Below are positions 30,993 through 39,671 of a DNA stretch of 64,000 nt, one piece after another; position 1 is the first letter of the stretch; the number at the start of each line of letters is the position of its first letter. The notes below the pieces were generated by a model. It saw only the letters and a program-made list of their open reading frames with translations, made no database searches and was not told where the DNA came from. Origin of the DNA: SVTX01 sp045653805 (GTDB lineage Bacteria > Bacillota > Clostridia > Oscillospirales > CAG-272); NCBI GenBank assembly GCA_045653805.1, contig JAZOMF010000094.1:1-64000 (forward strand). Reading direction: 5' to 3'. The position numbers and the translations under genes are program-made.

Positions 30993-33677
30993 TTATTTGT
31001 CGTGCTTCTTGTCAACCGCTCTGTGGATGATCTTAACGATCTCAACGATGGGAATGATAAGAATTGCAAGACCGAATGCGATACCGTATTCTCTGAGGTC
31101 GAGCTGTGCAAGCTCAAATGCGTTTGCCAGGAAGGGGATCTCAATAACAACGGTGGTGAGGATGAGGGAAAGTGCTGCTGCACCCCAGAGCCACCAGTTC
31201 TGCTTCTTCATGGTGAAGATAGAGCCGTGGAGACTTCTCATGTTGAACGCGTGGCAGATCTCGCAGAGGGAAAGAGTAAGGAATGCCATGCTGGTTCCAA
31301 GTGCCTCGGCGGAGTAAAGGCCCGCTTCGATAGCTTCGTGATGGAACACATCTGCCAGCCAGAATCTACCGATGAGGTAGGAAGCCATAGTGATGATAGT
31401 TACGAGAACGCCCTGATATGCAACTGCAAAGCCAAGACCGCCTGCGAAGATTCCTTCCTTGCTGTCACGAGGCTTGCGCTTCATGATGCTGGATTCGGGA
31501 GCCTCCATACCGAGAGCAAGTGCAGGGAAGCAGTCGGTGATGAGGTTGATCCAAAGGAGGTGTACGGGAGCAAAGATGGTAAATCCAAAGAGAGTTGCAA
31601 AGAAGATGGTAAGAACCTCGGAGAGGTTGGATGCCAGCAGGAACTGAATAGCCTTACGGATGTTATCGTAAATTCTACGTCCTTCGCCAACTGCCGCAAC
31701 GATGGTTGCGAAGTTATCGTCTGCAAGGATCATATCTGCAACGTTCTTGGTAACGTCGGTACCGGTGATACCCATACCAACGCCGATGTCTGCATTCTTT
31801 ATGGAGGGAGCGTCGTTAACGCCGTCACCGGTCATTGCGGTAACCATGCCCTTCTTTCTCCAAGCGTTGACGATTCTGGTCTTGTGCTCGGGCTGAACGC
31901 GAGCATAAACGCTGTACTTTTCAACTGCGGTTTCAAACTCCTCGTCGGAGATGTCGTTGAGCTCAGCGCCTGTGATTGCCTGAGAAGCGTTGGAGATAAT
32001 TCCAAGCTCGCTTGCGATTGCCACTGCGGTGTCCTTGTGGTCACCGGTGATCATAATTGCGCGGATACCTGCGCTACGGCACTCTTCGATTGCCGCTTTA
32101 ACCTCGGGACGAACAGGGTCGATCATGCCAACCAGACCAACGAAGCAAAGGTCGCACTCAACGGTCTCGGGCTCGTAATCAGCAGGAAGAGCGGTGAGAT
32201 CCTTCTTTGCTGCTGCAAGAACTCTGAGAGCCTTGTCTGCCATAGCTTTGTTTGCTACGAGGATGTTAGCCTTGATTTCTTCGGTCATATCAACGATCTG
32301 ACCGCCAACGAGAGCCTTGGTGCACTTCTTAAGAAGCTCGTCGGGAGCACCCTTGGTGAACTGAACGAGTGTACCGTCCTCGGTCTTGTGGATGGTGGAC
32401 ATCATCTTTCTGCCGGAATCGAAGGGAACCTCGCCAACTCTCTCAAACTTAACCTTTTCGGTGTTCTTGGAAAGACCAAGATTTTCAGCGTAGTTGACGA
32501 GAGCTGCCTCGGTAGGCTCACCGACTGCGGTGCCTGCCTCGGTGTCAAACTCTGCGTCGGAGCAGAGGGACATAGCGTTTGCAAGAAGAGCCTCGTCGTC
32601 GCCGTAGTGGTCAACAACGGTCATCTTGTTCTGGGTAAGAGTACCGGTCTTGTCGGAGCAGATGATCTGTGTGCATCCGTGAGTCTCAACTGCGGTAAGC
32701 TTACGAATGATCGCGTTACGCTTTGACATATTGGTAACGCCGATAGAAAGAACGATAGTAACAACGGTTGCAAGTCCCTCGGGGATAGCCGCAACTGCAA
32801 GAGAGATAGCTATCATGAAGGAATTGAGGATAGGCTCAAAGCCGATACCGTCACGAATAAGCTGAACGCCGAAAATAACTACGCAGATACCGATAACGAG
32901 GTAGGTAAGGATCTTGGAAAGACCTGCGAGCTTGATCTGAAGGGGAGTCTTTCCCTCTTCTGCCTGTGCGAGCGCATCTGCGATCTTACCCATTTCGGTA
33001 TCCATACCGGTAGCAACAACTACTGCCTTGCCACGTCCGTAAACTACTACGGAGCCCATAAATACCATGTTCTTGCGGTCACCGAGAGCAACGTCGCCGT
33101 TCTCTCCTGCGGTGAGAGTCTCTTCCTTCTTGTCAACGGGAACAGATTCACCTGTAAGTGCCGCTTCCTCGATCTTCATAGAAGCGCACTCAATGATACG
33201 AGCGTCTGCAGGAACTGCATCACCTGCTTCAAGAACGATAATGTCACCAACTACCAAGTCTTCACTGGGAATGCTGATGAGCTTGCCGTCACGAATGACC
33301 TTACTCTGTGCCTTGGACATTTCCTGGAGTGCTTCAATAGCCTTTTCAGCCTTGCTCTCCTGGAAAACGCCGAGAATTGCGTTAATAAGAACTACCGCAA
33401 GGATGATAACAACGTCAGCAGGGAACTCAAAGCCGTGCTGCAAGCCGTTGTAAATTTCAACGCCTGCGGAAACACCCGCTGCCACCAAAAGGATGATGGT
33501 CATAGGCTCTGCTAATTGCTTAAAGAAACGAACTACGAGGGATTCTTTCTTTCCCTCGGCGAGCTTGTTTTTGCCGTTTGTCTCGAGTCTGGCAGCGGCT
33601 TCAGCGGCGGTAAGACCGTCGGCTGTGGAGCCAACCTCTTCGATAACCTCGGCGGAGGATCTGAGATACTCTTTCAT
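30993..33677 (-). CDS. P-type cation ATPase of the Ca2+ (P2) group, probable Mn2+ exporter
   Basis: An 894-residue P-type ATPase with an N-terminal cation-ATPase domain, TGESVPVDK actuator motif, the phosphorylation site DKTGTLT (Asp342), TGDGVNDAPSIKNADIG near residues 612-628, and ten expected helices. AIPEGLATVV in M4 and NLITDCFPALALGME in M6 are of the Ca2+/Mn2+ type. The yybP-ykoY riboswitch upstream makes Mn2+ export the most likely role, by analogy with YoaB-like ATPases; Ca2+ transport is also possible. The ribosome site AAGGAG is rather far (about 12 nt) from ATG 33677. Confidence 0.92.
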   Translation of the reverse strand: MKEYLRSSAEVIEEVGSTADGLTAAEAAARLETNGKNKLAEGKKESLVVRFFKQLAEPMTIILLVAAGVSAGVEIYNGLQHGFEFPADVVIILAVVLINAILGVFQESKAEKAIEALQEMSKAQSKVIRDGKLISIPSEDLVVGDIIVLEAGDAVPADARIIECASMKIEEAALTGESVPVDKKEETLTAGENGDVALGDRKNMVFMGSVVVYGRGKAVVVATGMDTEMGKIADALAQAEEGKTPLQIKLAGLSKILTYLVIGICVVIFGVQLIRDGIGFEPILNSFMIAISLAVAAIPEGLATVVTIVLSIGVTNMSKRNAIIRKLTAVETHGCTQIICSDKTGTLTQNKMTVVDHYGDDEALLANAMSLCSDAEFDTEAGTAVGEPTEAALVNYAENLGLSKNTEKVKFERVGEVPFDSGRKMMSTIHKTEDGTLVQFTKGAPDELLKKCTKALVGGQIVDMTEEIKANILVANKAMADKALRVLAAAKKDLTALPADYEPETVECDLCFVGLVGMIDPVRPEVKAAIEECRSAGIRAIMITGDHKDTAVAIASELGIISNASQAITGAELNDISDEEFETAVEKYSVYARVQPEHKTRIVNAWRKKGMVTAMTGDGVNDAPSIKNADIGVGMGITGTDVTKNVADMILADDNFATIVAAVGEGRRIYDNIRKAIQFLLASNLSEVLTIFFATLFGFTIFAPVHLLWINLITDCFPALALGMEAPESSIMKRKPRDSKEGIFAGGLGFAVAYQGVLVTIITMASYLIGRFWLADVFHHEAIEAGLYSAEALGTSMAFLTLSLCEICHAFNMRSLHGSIFTMKKQNWWLWGAAALSLILTTVVIEIPFLANAFELAQLDLREYGIAFGLAILIIPIVEIVKIIHRAVDKKHDK

Positions 33678-33729
33678 GTTTGTCGAAAACTCCTTTTTGA
33701 TTTTTTGTTTTCGCGGAGGTCTTTTTCGT

Positions 33730-33764
33730 GAAAAAAAGACCTATCCGCCCATGCAGATAAGTCT
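33730..33764 (-). terminator. Riboswitch expression-platform terminator
   Basis: On the minus strand AGACTTATCTGC pairs with GCGGATAGGTCT (12 bp with G-U pairs) around ATGG, followed by seven T. Its 5' arm is the GAGACTT part of the Mn2+ aptamer, so ligand binding and terminator formation exclude each other, as expected for an ON switch. Confidence 0.8.
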
Positions 33765-33850
33765 CATCATTTCAAATAAAGCCACGGCAAAAAATTGCCC
33801 GTGATGTTGACTTTATCACGCTTTCGCGCTGATTACTCCCTTATACCAGA
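33737..33850 (-). promoter_or_regulatory. yybP-ykoY manganese riboswitch aptamer
   Basis: Reading the minus strand from about 33850, the leader has AAGGGAGTAATC, a GCGCGAAAGCG hairpin, GTCAACATCAC, a CACGGGCAA...TTGCCGTG hairpin and GATGAGACTTATC. These match the layout of the yybP-ykoY family: a GGGGAGUA loop and a GAGACY loop that jointly hold Mn2+. The gene it controls is a P2-type ATPase, a known target class. Confidence 0.82.
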
Positions 33851-33852
33851 AT

Positions 33853-33881
33853 ATTTTATCAAATAAATGCGCGTTTGTCAA
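33853..33881 (-). promoter_or_regulatory. Promoter of the riboswitch-ATPase transcript
   Basis: On the minus strand TTGACA (33881-33876), 17 nt, TAAAAT (33858-33853), placing the start at the 5' end of the aptamer. Between this and 34018 no feature is seen. Confidence 0.82.
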
Positions 33882-34017
33882 TAGATATTGAAGAAAATTT
33901 TACTCGTTTCAAGGAGATTTTTGCCAAAAATCAAGCAAATTATTTGTGCAAAATCCGGAAAAAGAGAATTTTTTGCATCTAAATCGTAAATAAACTGTTA
34001 ATAAGAGGGTGTTTCGC

Positions 34018-34046
34018 TTGACATTAGCGTGGGGGCATGGTATTAT
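34018..34046 (+). promoter_or_regulatory. Promoter of the CNNM transporter transcript
   Basis: TTGACA (34018-34023), 17 nt, TATTAT (34041-34046), 244 nt upstream of the transporter start, giving a long leader. Confidence 0.82.
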
Positions 34047-34081
34047 AAACGAAATAATTTCGAAAGGAAAGGTATTTTACG

Positions 34082-34159
34082 ATGGATGACGGCGATAGTA
34101 CGGACACTACCTGTATGTGTAATGTAACTGTTGTGCGTGGTTTTCATTATATCTCATAA
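34082..34159 (+). CDS. Putative 25-aa leader peptide (acidic)
   Basis: MDDGDSTDTTCMC... followed by NVTVVRGFHYIS, 25 codons with GGAAAGG nine bases before the ATG, lying about 30 nt after the predicted transcript start and 130 nt before the transporter. The N-terminus is rich in Asp. Acidic or proline-rich N-termini are what make ribosomes fall off at low Mg2+ in E. coli MgtL; a similar sensing role for a Mg2+/cation transporter is inference. Confidence 0.5.
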   Translation: MDDGDSTDTTCMCNVTVVRGFHYIS

Positions 34160-34216
34160 ATCGTGCGGCATAGCTTTACGCTTTCTCTGAAATGATAGGA
34201 GAGGGGGGTATTGACT

Positions 34217-34384
34217 ATGCTTTTTTGCGTTTTTGAAATTTTTGAAAAATCATTGAATATTATTGTAAAAAGAAAACGGAGACATTACAATGGAAAATTA
34301 CATAGTGCCTATATTATTACAGGTTGTTCTTATTGCGTTAAACGCTATATTTGCAAGCGCCGAAGCGGCATTTTTGTCAATTAA
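34217..34384 (+). CDS. Possible second leader frame overlapping the transporter start
   Basis: A 55-codon frame (MLFCVFEIFEKSLNII...) with a very strong AGGAGAGGGGGG just upstream, which overlaps the first 95 bases of the CNNM gene in another frame. If translated it would compete with or couple to the transporter start. Its C-terminal half is basic, as expected from an out-of-frame overlap, so only initiation may matter. Confidence 0.3.
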   Translation: MLFCVFEIFEKSLNIIVKRKRRHYNGKLHSAYIITGCSYCVKRYICKRRSGIFVN

Positions 34385-35768
34385 TTCGGCAAGAATTGAA
34401 AAAATTATTGAAGAAGGCGACAGAAAGACCAAAAAGAGTGCGAGAAGACTTCAGAAGCTTACGAAGGATTCCTCCAAATTCTTGTCTACTATTCAGGTTG
34501 CCATCACATTGGCAGGATTTTTGGGTTCTGCATTTGCGGCTGAAAGCTTCGCAACTCCCTTGACAGAGTGGTTTAATAGCTTACCCTTTATGGCAAACAG
34601 CGGTTACGAGGTTGTTGAGGGTGTATTTGTTGTTATTATTACGGTTGCGCTCTCCTTCTTTAGCATTGTCTTTGGCGAGCTTGTTCCCAAGAAGATCGCT
34701 ATGAAGAACGCTGAAAAGCTTTCGCTCGGTATTTCCGGCTTTATCAGATTTATGTCGGTTATCTTTGCTCCTGTGGTTTGGATTCTTACTATAACCACTA
34801 ACGCTATTCTTCGTATGTTTGGCATCAACCCCAACGAGGAAGAGGAGGCAGCAAGCGAGGAAGAGATCCGTATCATGCTGGATACCTCCAGCGAGGCGGG
34901 TGCTATCGACAGTATGGAAAACGAGATGATACAGAATATCTTCGAGTTCGACGACATTCTCATTTCTGAAGTATGTACTCACCGCCGCGACGTGGATATG
35001 CTCTACCGTGAGGATACTCTCGACGAGTGGAGAGAGAAGATCGTTACCTCAAGACACGGACTTTACCCCATCTGCGGAGAGGGTCCCGACGATATCGTTG
35101 GCGTGCTGAATATTAGGAAGTTCTTCAGATCCGATTGCAAGACCGTTGAGGATGCAATCGCCAAGGCAAGCGAAAAGCCCTACTTCGTGCCAGAAAACAT
35201 GAAGGCGGACGTTCTCTTTACCAACATGAAGGAAACGAGAAACTATTTCGCTATCGTTGTAGACGAGTACGGCGGAACAAGTGGTGTTATCACCATTCAC
35301 GATCTGCTTGAATTGCTGGTTGGCGATATGGGAGATAAGGAGGACGTTGTGGTTGAGGAGATCGTATGCCTCAGCGAGGAGGATTCTCAGTGGAAGATCC
35401 TCGGCTCTGCATCTCTTGAAAAGGTTGCAGAAGCACTTGACGTTACCTTTGAGACCGAGGATTGCGACACCTTTGGCGGATATATTCTCGGACTTCTCGG
35501 TGAGATCCCCGATGATGGAGCTACACTTGATCTTGAGACCAATGACCTTACCATTAAGGTTGAGTCGGTTTCCGAGCACCGCATAGAATCTACTCTTGTA
35601 ACCGTTAAGCCCAGACCCGCAGACGAGGATGACGAGGACTACGATGAAGATGAGGACGAAGACGGCGAAAAGAAGAAGAAACGCAAGTCCAAGGATAATG
35701 ATGAGGATGAAACCAAGTCTGAATCCGAGGAAAAAACAAATTCTGCTGAGTCTGTTGCAGAAGAATAA
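34290..35768 (+). CDS. CNNM/CorC (hemolysin C-like) cation transporter
   Basis: A 492-residue protein with an N-terminal DUF21 membrane domain (three or four helices, about 1-190), two CBS domains (about 205-330, with VDEYGGTSGVITIHDLLE) and a CorC_HlyC domain (about 345-430), then a highly charged tail of about 60 residues. Relatives such as MpfA export Mg2+ or Co2+; CBS pairs sense nucleotides and Mg2+. GGAG precedes ATG 34290. It has a long leader with one or two short frames and ends at a terminator. Confidence 0.9.
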   Translation: MENYIVPILLQVVLIALNAIFASAEAAFLSINSARIEKIIEEGDRKTKKSARRLQKLTKDSSKFLSTIQVAITLAGFLGSAFAAESFATPLTEWFNSLPFMANSGYEVVEGVFVVIITVALSFFSIVFGELVPKKIAMKNAEKLSLGISGFIRFMSVIFAPVVWILTITTNAILRMFGINPNEEEEAASEEEIRIMLDTSSEAGAIDSMENEMIQNIFEFDDILISEVCTHRRDVDMLYREDTLDEWREKIVTSRHGLYPICGEGPDDIVGVLNIRKFFRSDCKTVEDAIAKASEKPYFVPENMKADVLFTNMKETRNYFAIVVDEYGGTSGVITIHDLLELLVGDMGDKEDVVVEEIVCLSEEDSQWKILGSASLEKVAEALDVTFETEDCDTFGGYILGLLGEIPDDGATLDLETNDLTIKVESVSEHRIESTLVTVKPRPADEDDEDYDEDEDEDGEKKKKRKSKDNDEDETKSESEEKTNSAESVAEE

Positions 35769-35784
35769 TAAAAAACTTAGAAAA

Positions 35785-35817
35785 AACGGCGGTGCAGATT
35801 GCATCGCCGTAAATTTT
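35785..35817 (+). terminator. Terminator of the CNNM gene
   Basis: ACGGCGGTGCA pairs with TGCATCGCCGT around GAT (one G-U), followed by AAATTTTTT. Confidence 0.82.
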
Positions 35818-35825
35818 TTGCCCAA

Positions 35826-35908
35826 TTTTGAAAGTTTTTTGAAAGGTGGGGAGGGTGCAGGGAGGGGCGGAAAACAATTTTTCAAAAATGTTTTCCGCCC
35901 CTCCCTGC
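35826..35908 (+). repeat. Palindromic intergenic repeat, family 2, copy 1
   Basis: TTTTGAAAGTTTTTTG, then a G-rich stretch, then a 20-bp perfect stem (35857-35876/35889-35908, GCAGGGAGGGGCGG...) around a 12-nt loop ATTTTTCAAAAA. The same plan recurs at 48250-48324 in reverse. Both copies sit between convergent genes. Confidence 0.75.
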
Positions 35909-35920
35909 GTTTATCCAATA

Positions 35921-36994
35921 TTAATCAAAATATCCAAGTCTGTAAAGAAGCTCTGCGATAAGGACTGCGCCGCCTGCCGCGCCGCGGAGAGTGTTGTGGG
36001 AAAGACCTACGAACTTGTAGTCGTAGATCGTGTCCTCACGAAGACGACCTGCGGTTACGCCCATGCCGCCGTAGATATCACGGTCGAGCTTTGCCTGAGG
36101 ACGGTTGTCTTCCTCAAAGTAGGTAATGAACTGCTCGGGAGCGTGGGGAAGTCCGAGCTCCTGGGGAAGTCCCTTGAAGTTCTTCCAGTCCTCAAGGATC
36201 TGCTCCTTAGTGGGCTTGTTCTCAAACTTTACGAATACAGCCGCGGTGTGACCGTCGGTAACGGGTACGCGGATGCACTGGGTGGTGATAACGGTATCAT
36301 TCGCCTTAACGATCTCGCCGCCCTCAACCTTGCCCCACACGCGAAGGGGCTCCTGCTCGCTCTTTTCTTCCTCGCCGCCGATGTAGGGGATGATGTTGTC
36401 GATCATCTCGGGCCACTCGTTGAAGGTCTTGCCTGCACCGGAGATAGCCTGGTATGTAGTAGCAACAACCTCCTTGATTCCGTACTTGCGGAGGGGGGTC
36501 AGCTCGGGAACGTATGCCTGAATAGAGCAGTTGGGCTTAACTGCGATAAATCCGCGCTTGGTGCCGAGTCTTGCTCTCTGAGATGCGATAACCTCAAGGT
36601 GCTCGGGGTTGATCTCCGGAATTACCATGGGAACGTCGGGAGTCCAGCGGTGGGCGGAGTTGTTGGATACAACGGGGATCTCAGCCTTGGCGTAAGCATA
36701 CTCGAGAGCCTTGATATCGTCCTTCTTCATGTTAACTGCGCAGAAAACGAACTGGCATTCCTTCATTTCGTCGATGTTTTCAGCATCAACTACTACCATA
36801 TCCGCATACTTTTCGGGCATGGGAGTCTGAAGCTTCCAACGTCCGCCAAGTGCCTCAGAATATTTCTTGCCTGCGCTGTTCTTGGAAGCAGCAAGCTTTA
36901 CAACCTCAAAATAGGGGTGGTTTTCAAGCAGAGAAAGGAATCTCTGACCTACCATGCCTGTGGCGCCAACGACGCCGACCTTCATCTTTTCCAT
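35921..36994 (-). CDS. asd: Aspartate-semialdehyde dehydrogenase
   Basis: Makes aspartate semialdehyde for lysine, threonine, methionine and diaminopimelate. The 357-residue protein has the NADP site VGVVGATGMVGQRFLSLLE, the catalytic Cys in KPNCSIQ near residue 155 and a substrate/catalytic His in VPVTDGHTAAVFV. It is of the shorter archaeal/fungal-like type, also found in Clostridia. GAGAGG precedes ATG 36994. Single gene with its own promoter. Confidence 0.94.
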   Translation of the reverse strand: MEKMKVGVVGATGMVGQRFLSLLENHPYFEVVKLAASKNSAGKKYSEALGGRWKLQTPMPEKYADMVVVDAENIDEMKECQFVFCAVNMKKDDIKALEYAYAKAEIPVVSNNSAHRWTPDVPMVIPEINPEHLEVIASQRARLGTKRGFIAVKPNCSIQAYVPELTPLRKYGIKEVVATTYQAISGAGKTFNEWPEMIDNIIPYIGGEEEKSEQEPLRVWGKVEGGEIVKANDTVITTQCIRVPVTDGHTAAVFVKFENKPTKEQILEDWKNFKGLPQELGLPHAPEQFITYFEEDNRPQAKLDRDIYGGMGVTAGRLREDTIYDYKFVGLSHNTLRGAAGGAVLIAELLYRLGYFD

Positions 36995-37061
36995 AATAAA
37001 TACCTCTCATAAAAGTTTGCAAAACCGCTTCGGCGATTTAGTGAACTAAAATATTAGAATA

Positions 37062-37090
37062 ATTATATCACACTTTTTTGTTCATTTCAA
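37062..37090 (-). promoter_or_regulatory. asd promoter
   Basis: On the minus strand TTGAAA (37090-37085), 17 nt, TATAAT (37067-37062). Confidence 0.8.
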
Positions 37091-37142
37091 GTGATTTTAA
37101 GTTGTTATTTCGACAGTTTGAAAAAACAAACTCAATATATAA

Positions 37143-37171
37143 TTGTATATTTTATATAAATATGCTATAAT
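37143..37171 (+). promoter_or_regulatory. Promoter of the sigma factor gene
   Basis: TTGTAT (37143-37148), 17 nt, TATAAT (37166-37171), about 78 nt before the ATG; divergent from asd. Confidence 0.6.
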
Positions 37172-37248
37172 TAATAAAAACGTGACACAAATCACATTAA
37201 AATGCATCTTATAGTATAAGCGACAATAAAATTCAACGGAGAAGAAAA

Positions 37249-37848
37249 ATGAGCGAAAAAAACAAAAATAATACTAAGGCTCTTCTGACAGATGAAGAGA
37301 TCATTGCTCTTTACTGGGAAAGAAACGAGCAAGCCATAAAGGAGACCGATATAAAGTACGGAAGATATTTGTATACGATCTCATATAATATTTTGCGCGA
37401 TGATATGGATAGCGAGGAGTGCCTCAACGATACATATCTTGGTACGTGGAATTCTATCCCGCCGAAAAGACCTAATGCTTTTCAGGTGTTTTTGTCAAAG
37501 ATCACGAGAAATTTCGCGCTGCAGAAATTCAGAATGCAGAATGCGGCCAAGCGTATTCCGTCGGAGCTTGTGATGTCTTTGAATGAGCTTGACGAGTGTA
37601 TTGGCGATGGTAACACTGTGGAAGAGGAATATATGATAAGGACGATTGGCATCGTGTTGAATAAGTTCCTGCGCAAGCTTTCAAACAGAGATTCTTTTAT
37701 TTTCGTTTGTCGCTATTATTACTCGGATTCGGTTGCAAGCATTGCCAAAATGCTTGGCACAAGTGATAACACTATATATCGAAGACTTAAGGATATGCGA
37801 AGCAATCTGAAAACTGCGCTTGAAAAGGAAGGGTGCTATTATGAGTAA
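37249..37848 (+). CDS. Sigma-70 family (ECF-like) RNA polymerase sigma factor
   Basis: A 199-residue sigma factor with region 2 (LYTISYNILRDDMDSEECLNDTYLGTWNSIPP, about 41-75) and a region 4 helix-turn-helix (SVASIAKMLGTSDNTIYRRLKDMRSNLK, about 163-191). Its length and lack of region 3 fit the ECF class. It is followed, with an 8-nt overlap, by a membrane protein whose short cytoplasmic head sits where an anti-sigma domain would be. Target genes unknown. Confidence 0.88.
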   Translation: MSEKNKNNTKALLTDEEIIALYWERNEQAIKETDIKYGRYLYTISYNILRDDMDSEECLNDTYLGTWNSIPPKRPNAFQVFLSKITRNFALQKFRMQNAAKRIPSELVMSLNELDECIGDGNTVEEEYMIRTIGIVLNKFLRKLSNRDSFIFVCRYYYSDSVASIAKMLGTSDNTIYRRLKDMRSNLKTALEKEGCYYE

Positions 37849-39547
37849 AAGGGATGACTTTAAGATAGATATTATGTCGAGCATAGATGACGACATAATC
37901 GAAAAACATACCAAAAAGAGATTTATGCTGATGAATGGCAAGAACTCGGGCGGTGGCAAAAAAACTCTCGTTGCGATCATAGCGTTTGCGGCTTGCTTTG
38001 CTCTGTTTGCATCGGTGCTGGTAATGCTGTTGCCAATAATTCCCTCGGGTCAGATTCCCGTGTATCAAGGAATGACGGTGTCGAATGAGGCTCCTGCTGT
38101 AACGGTTCAAACGTATCACCCCCCGATTTCCGTGCTCTCTATGACCTCAAAAAAACCTCCCGAACCGGACAAACCGGGCAAACCTACTCCGCCTTCGCCC
38201 GATAATATTCCCGTTGTTGAGGGTAGCGACCGTGCGCTTTACTACGCAAGGTCGATGGAGGACATATATATAACCGTCCACATAACAAACCCCGATCAGT
38301 TTGAGATACTTTCATTTACGCTTAATGGAGTAAAATATCAGTCCTATATGTTTGAGCCCGGCTCGGATTCCGAGACCCTGATCCTCAAGGTCAACGTAGG
38401 TGATGCCGAGGACTTTGCCGAATATACTATCGACGCTATAAAATACGTCGACGGTACCGAGATAAAGGACGTTATTATGAACGGTGAGAAAACGGTCAAG
38501 GTGGCGATCTATCCCGAGGAACAGCCGACCGCGGAGATCAGCGACATTGTTTGCAATCCCTTTGACGCGTCGCTTACCGTAAATGTTACTGACCCGCTTT
38601 CGCTTATTAAGGATAGTGAGGGTTCCGTTAGCGCTCTGTTATACGATGGCGAGGAAATAATAAGAAAGCAATCGCTGAGCGTAGGAGAGGCAACGCATCT
38701 TGTGTATGACGATCTTGATATGGGAAAGAGCTACGTTTTGCGGATCGTGGCGTATTACGATGCGATCGACGGCGAAGGATTTTCTGCTCATATTCTTCAA
38801 GAGATCACCGTTGAAACGAAGAAATTCGTGGATATTGTCAACGTTCGTTGGTCGTATGGTGACCTGTTATTTGAGGTTGCTGTTTTGGACGAATACGGAG
38901 TAAGTGTGGAAAAAACAGAGCTTATTTTGGACGGCGGTATAGTTATATCTGTTGGTGATGGTCTGATTCACGAGCTTAGGGGTCTGAACTGCGGAGTTGA
39001 GAAGATCATTGTTTCATATTCCTACGACGCGGAAGGCGATAGAGTGGATGCGGTTTTTGAAACGGAGCAAGCAATAGAGTTTGATAATTCTACTGGCCGT
39101 ATTCTCGACAGAGTTCTGTCAAACGGCGAGGTGAAAAAGGAGCATTATGGGGGCAGTGTTCAAATTTGGAATGAAACCACAGGGAATTACGAGTATCATT
39201 ACGGCGTAGACTATGCTCCCCTTGACGATGACGACAGGGTGTATGCCGCTGCCGCAGGCATAGTTACAGATGTTTACGAGGATGAAAAATACGGAACGAC
39301 TGTCGTTGTTGCTCTCTTTTACAGTTCGTATTATCAGTCGATCTACTATCAGTGCCTTTCTGAGGTCACGGTAGAGAAGGGCGACGTCGTATTTAGCGGT
39401 GACGCTATTGCCAAAGTTGGCATAAGCGCACAAATGGAATGGAAGGATGGCCCCCACGTCCACGTCGCCATGAAAGTAACGAATGAGGATTTCTATTTGG
39501 ATCCCGAGGATTTTATGTATCCCGAGGGTTATAAGCGATATAAATAA
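37841..39547 (+). CDS. Membrane-anchored protein with C-terminal M23 (LytM) peptidase domain, possible anti-sigma partner
   Basis: A 568-residue protein: cytoplasmic residues 1-41, one membrane helix (about 42-64), a Pro-rich linker (about 95-118), several beta-rich Ig-like segments (about 120-430), and an M23 domain with HxxxD (His452, Asp456) and HxH (about His539, His541), so the zinc site looks complete. It would cleave peptidoglycan peptides or bind them. Overlap with the sigma gene suggests the pair senses the wall. SpoIIQ-like function is an alternative. ATG 37841 has GGAAGGG upstream. Confidence 0.82.
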   Translation: MSKRDDFKIDIMSSIDDDIIEKHTKKRFMLMNGKNSGGGKKTLVAIIAFAACFALFASVLVMLLPIIPSGQIPVYQGMTVSNEAPAVTVQTYHPPISVLSMTSKKPPEPDKPGKPTPPSPDNIPVVEGSDRALYYARSMEDIYITVHITNPDQFEILSFTLNGVKYQSYMFEPGSDSETLILKVNVGDAEDFAEYTIDAIKYVDGTEIKDVIMNGEKTVKVAIYPEEQPTAEISDIVCNPFDASLTVNVTDPLSLIKDSEGSVSALLYDGEEIIRKQSLSVGEATHLVYDDLDMGKSYVLRIVAYYDAIDGEGFSAHILQEITVETKKFVDIVNVRWSYGDLLFEVAVLDEYGVSVEKTELILDGGIVISVGDGLIHELRGLNCGVEKIIVSYSYDAEGDRVDAVFETEQAIEFDNSTGRILDRVLSNGEVKKEHYGGSVQIWNETTGNYEYHYGVDYAPLDDDDRVYAAAAGIVTDVYEDEKYGTTVVVALFYSSYYQSIYYQCLSEVTVEKGDVVFSGDAIAKVGISAQMEWKDGPHVHVAMKVTNEDFYLDPEDFMYPEGYKRYK

Positions 39548-39596
39548 TTGTCTGTCCGAAATGGGAGAGCTTCTTGAAGCCTCTCACTAAATAAAA

Positions 39597-39631
39597 AGGC
39601 GTCTCGCACTTTGATTGCGCGGCGCTTTTTT
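39597..39631 (+). terminator. Terminator of the sigma-M23 operon
   Basis: AGGCGTCTCGCA pairs with TGCGCGGCGCTT with one mismatch, followed by six T. Confidence 0.7.
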
Positions 39632-39671
39632 GCGGTCGATTTGATTAAGCACTCGCAGATTTGTTTTCAGT

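Noticed and set aside
31002..32726. 574-codon open frame antisense to the P-type ATPase
   Set aside because: It lies fully inside a clear ATPase gene; the protein is low in familiar motifs and rich in Cys/Asn/Gly. Codon bias of the real gene (GAG, AAG, GGC) keeps the opposite strand free of stops.
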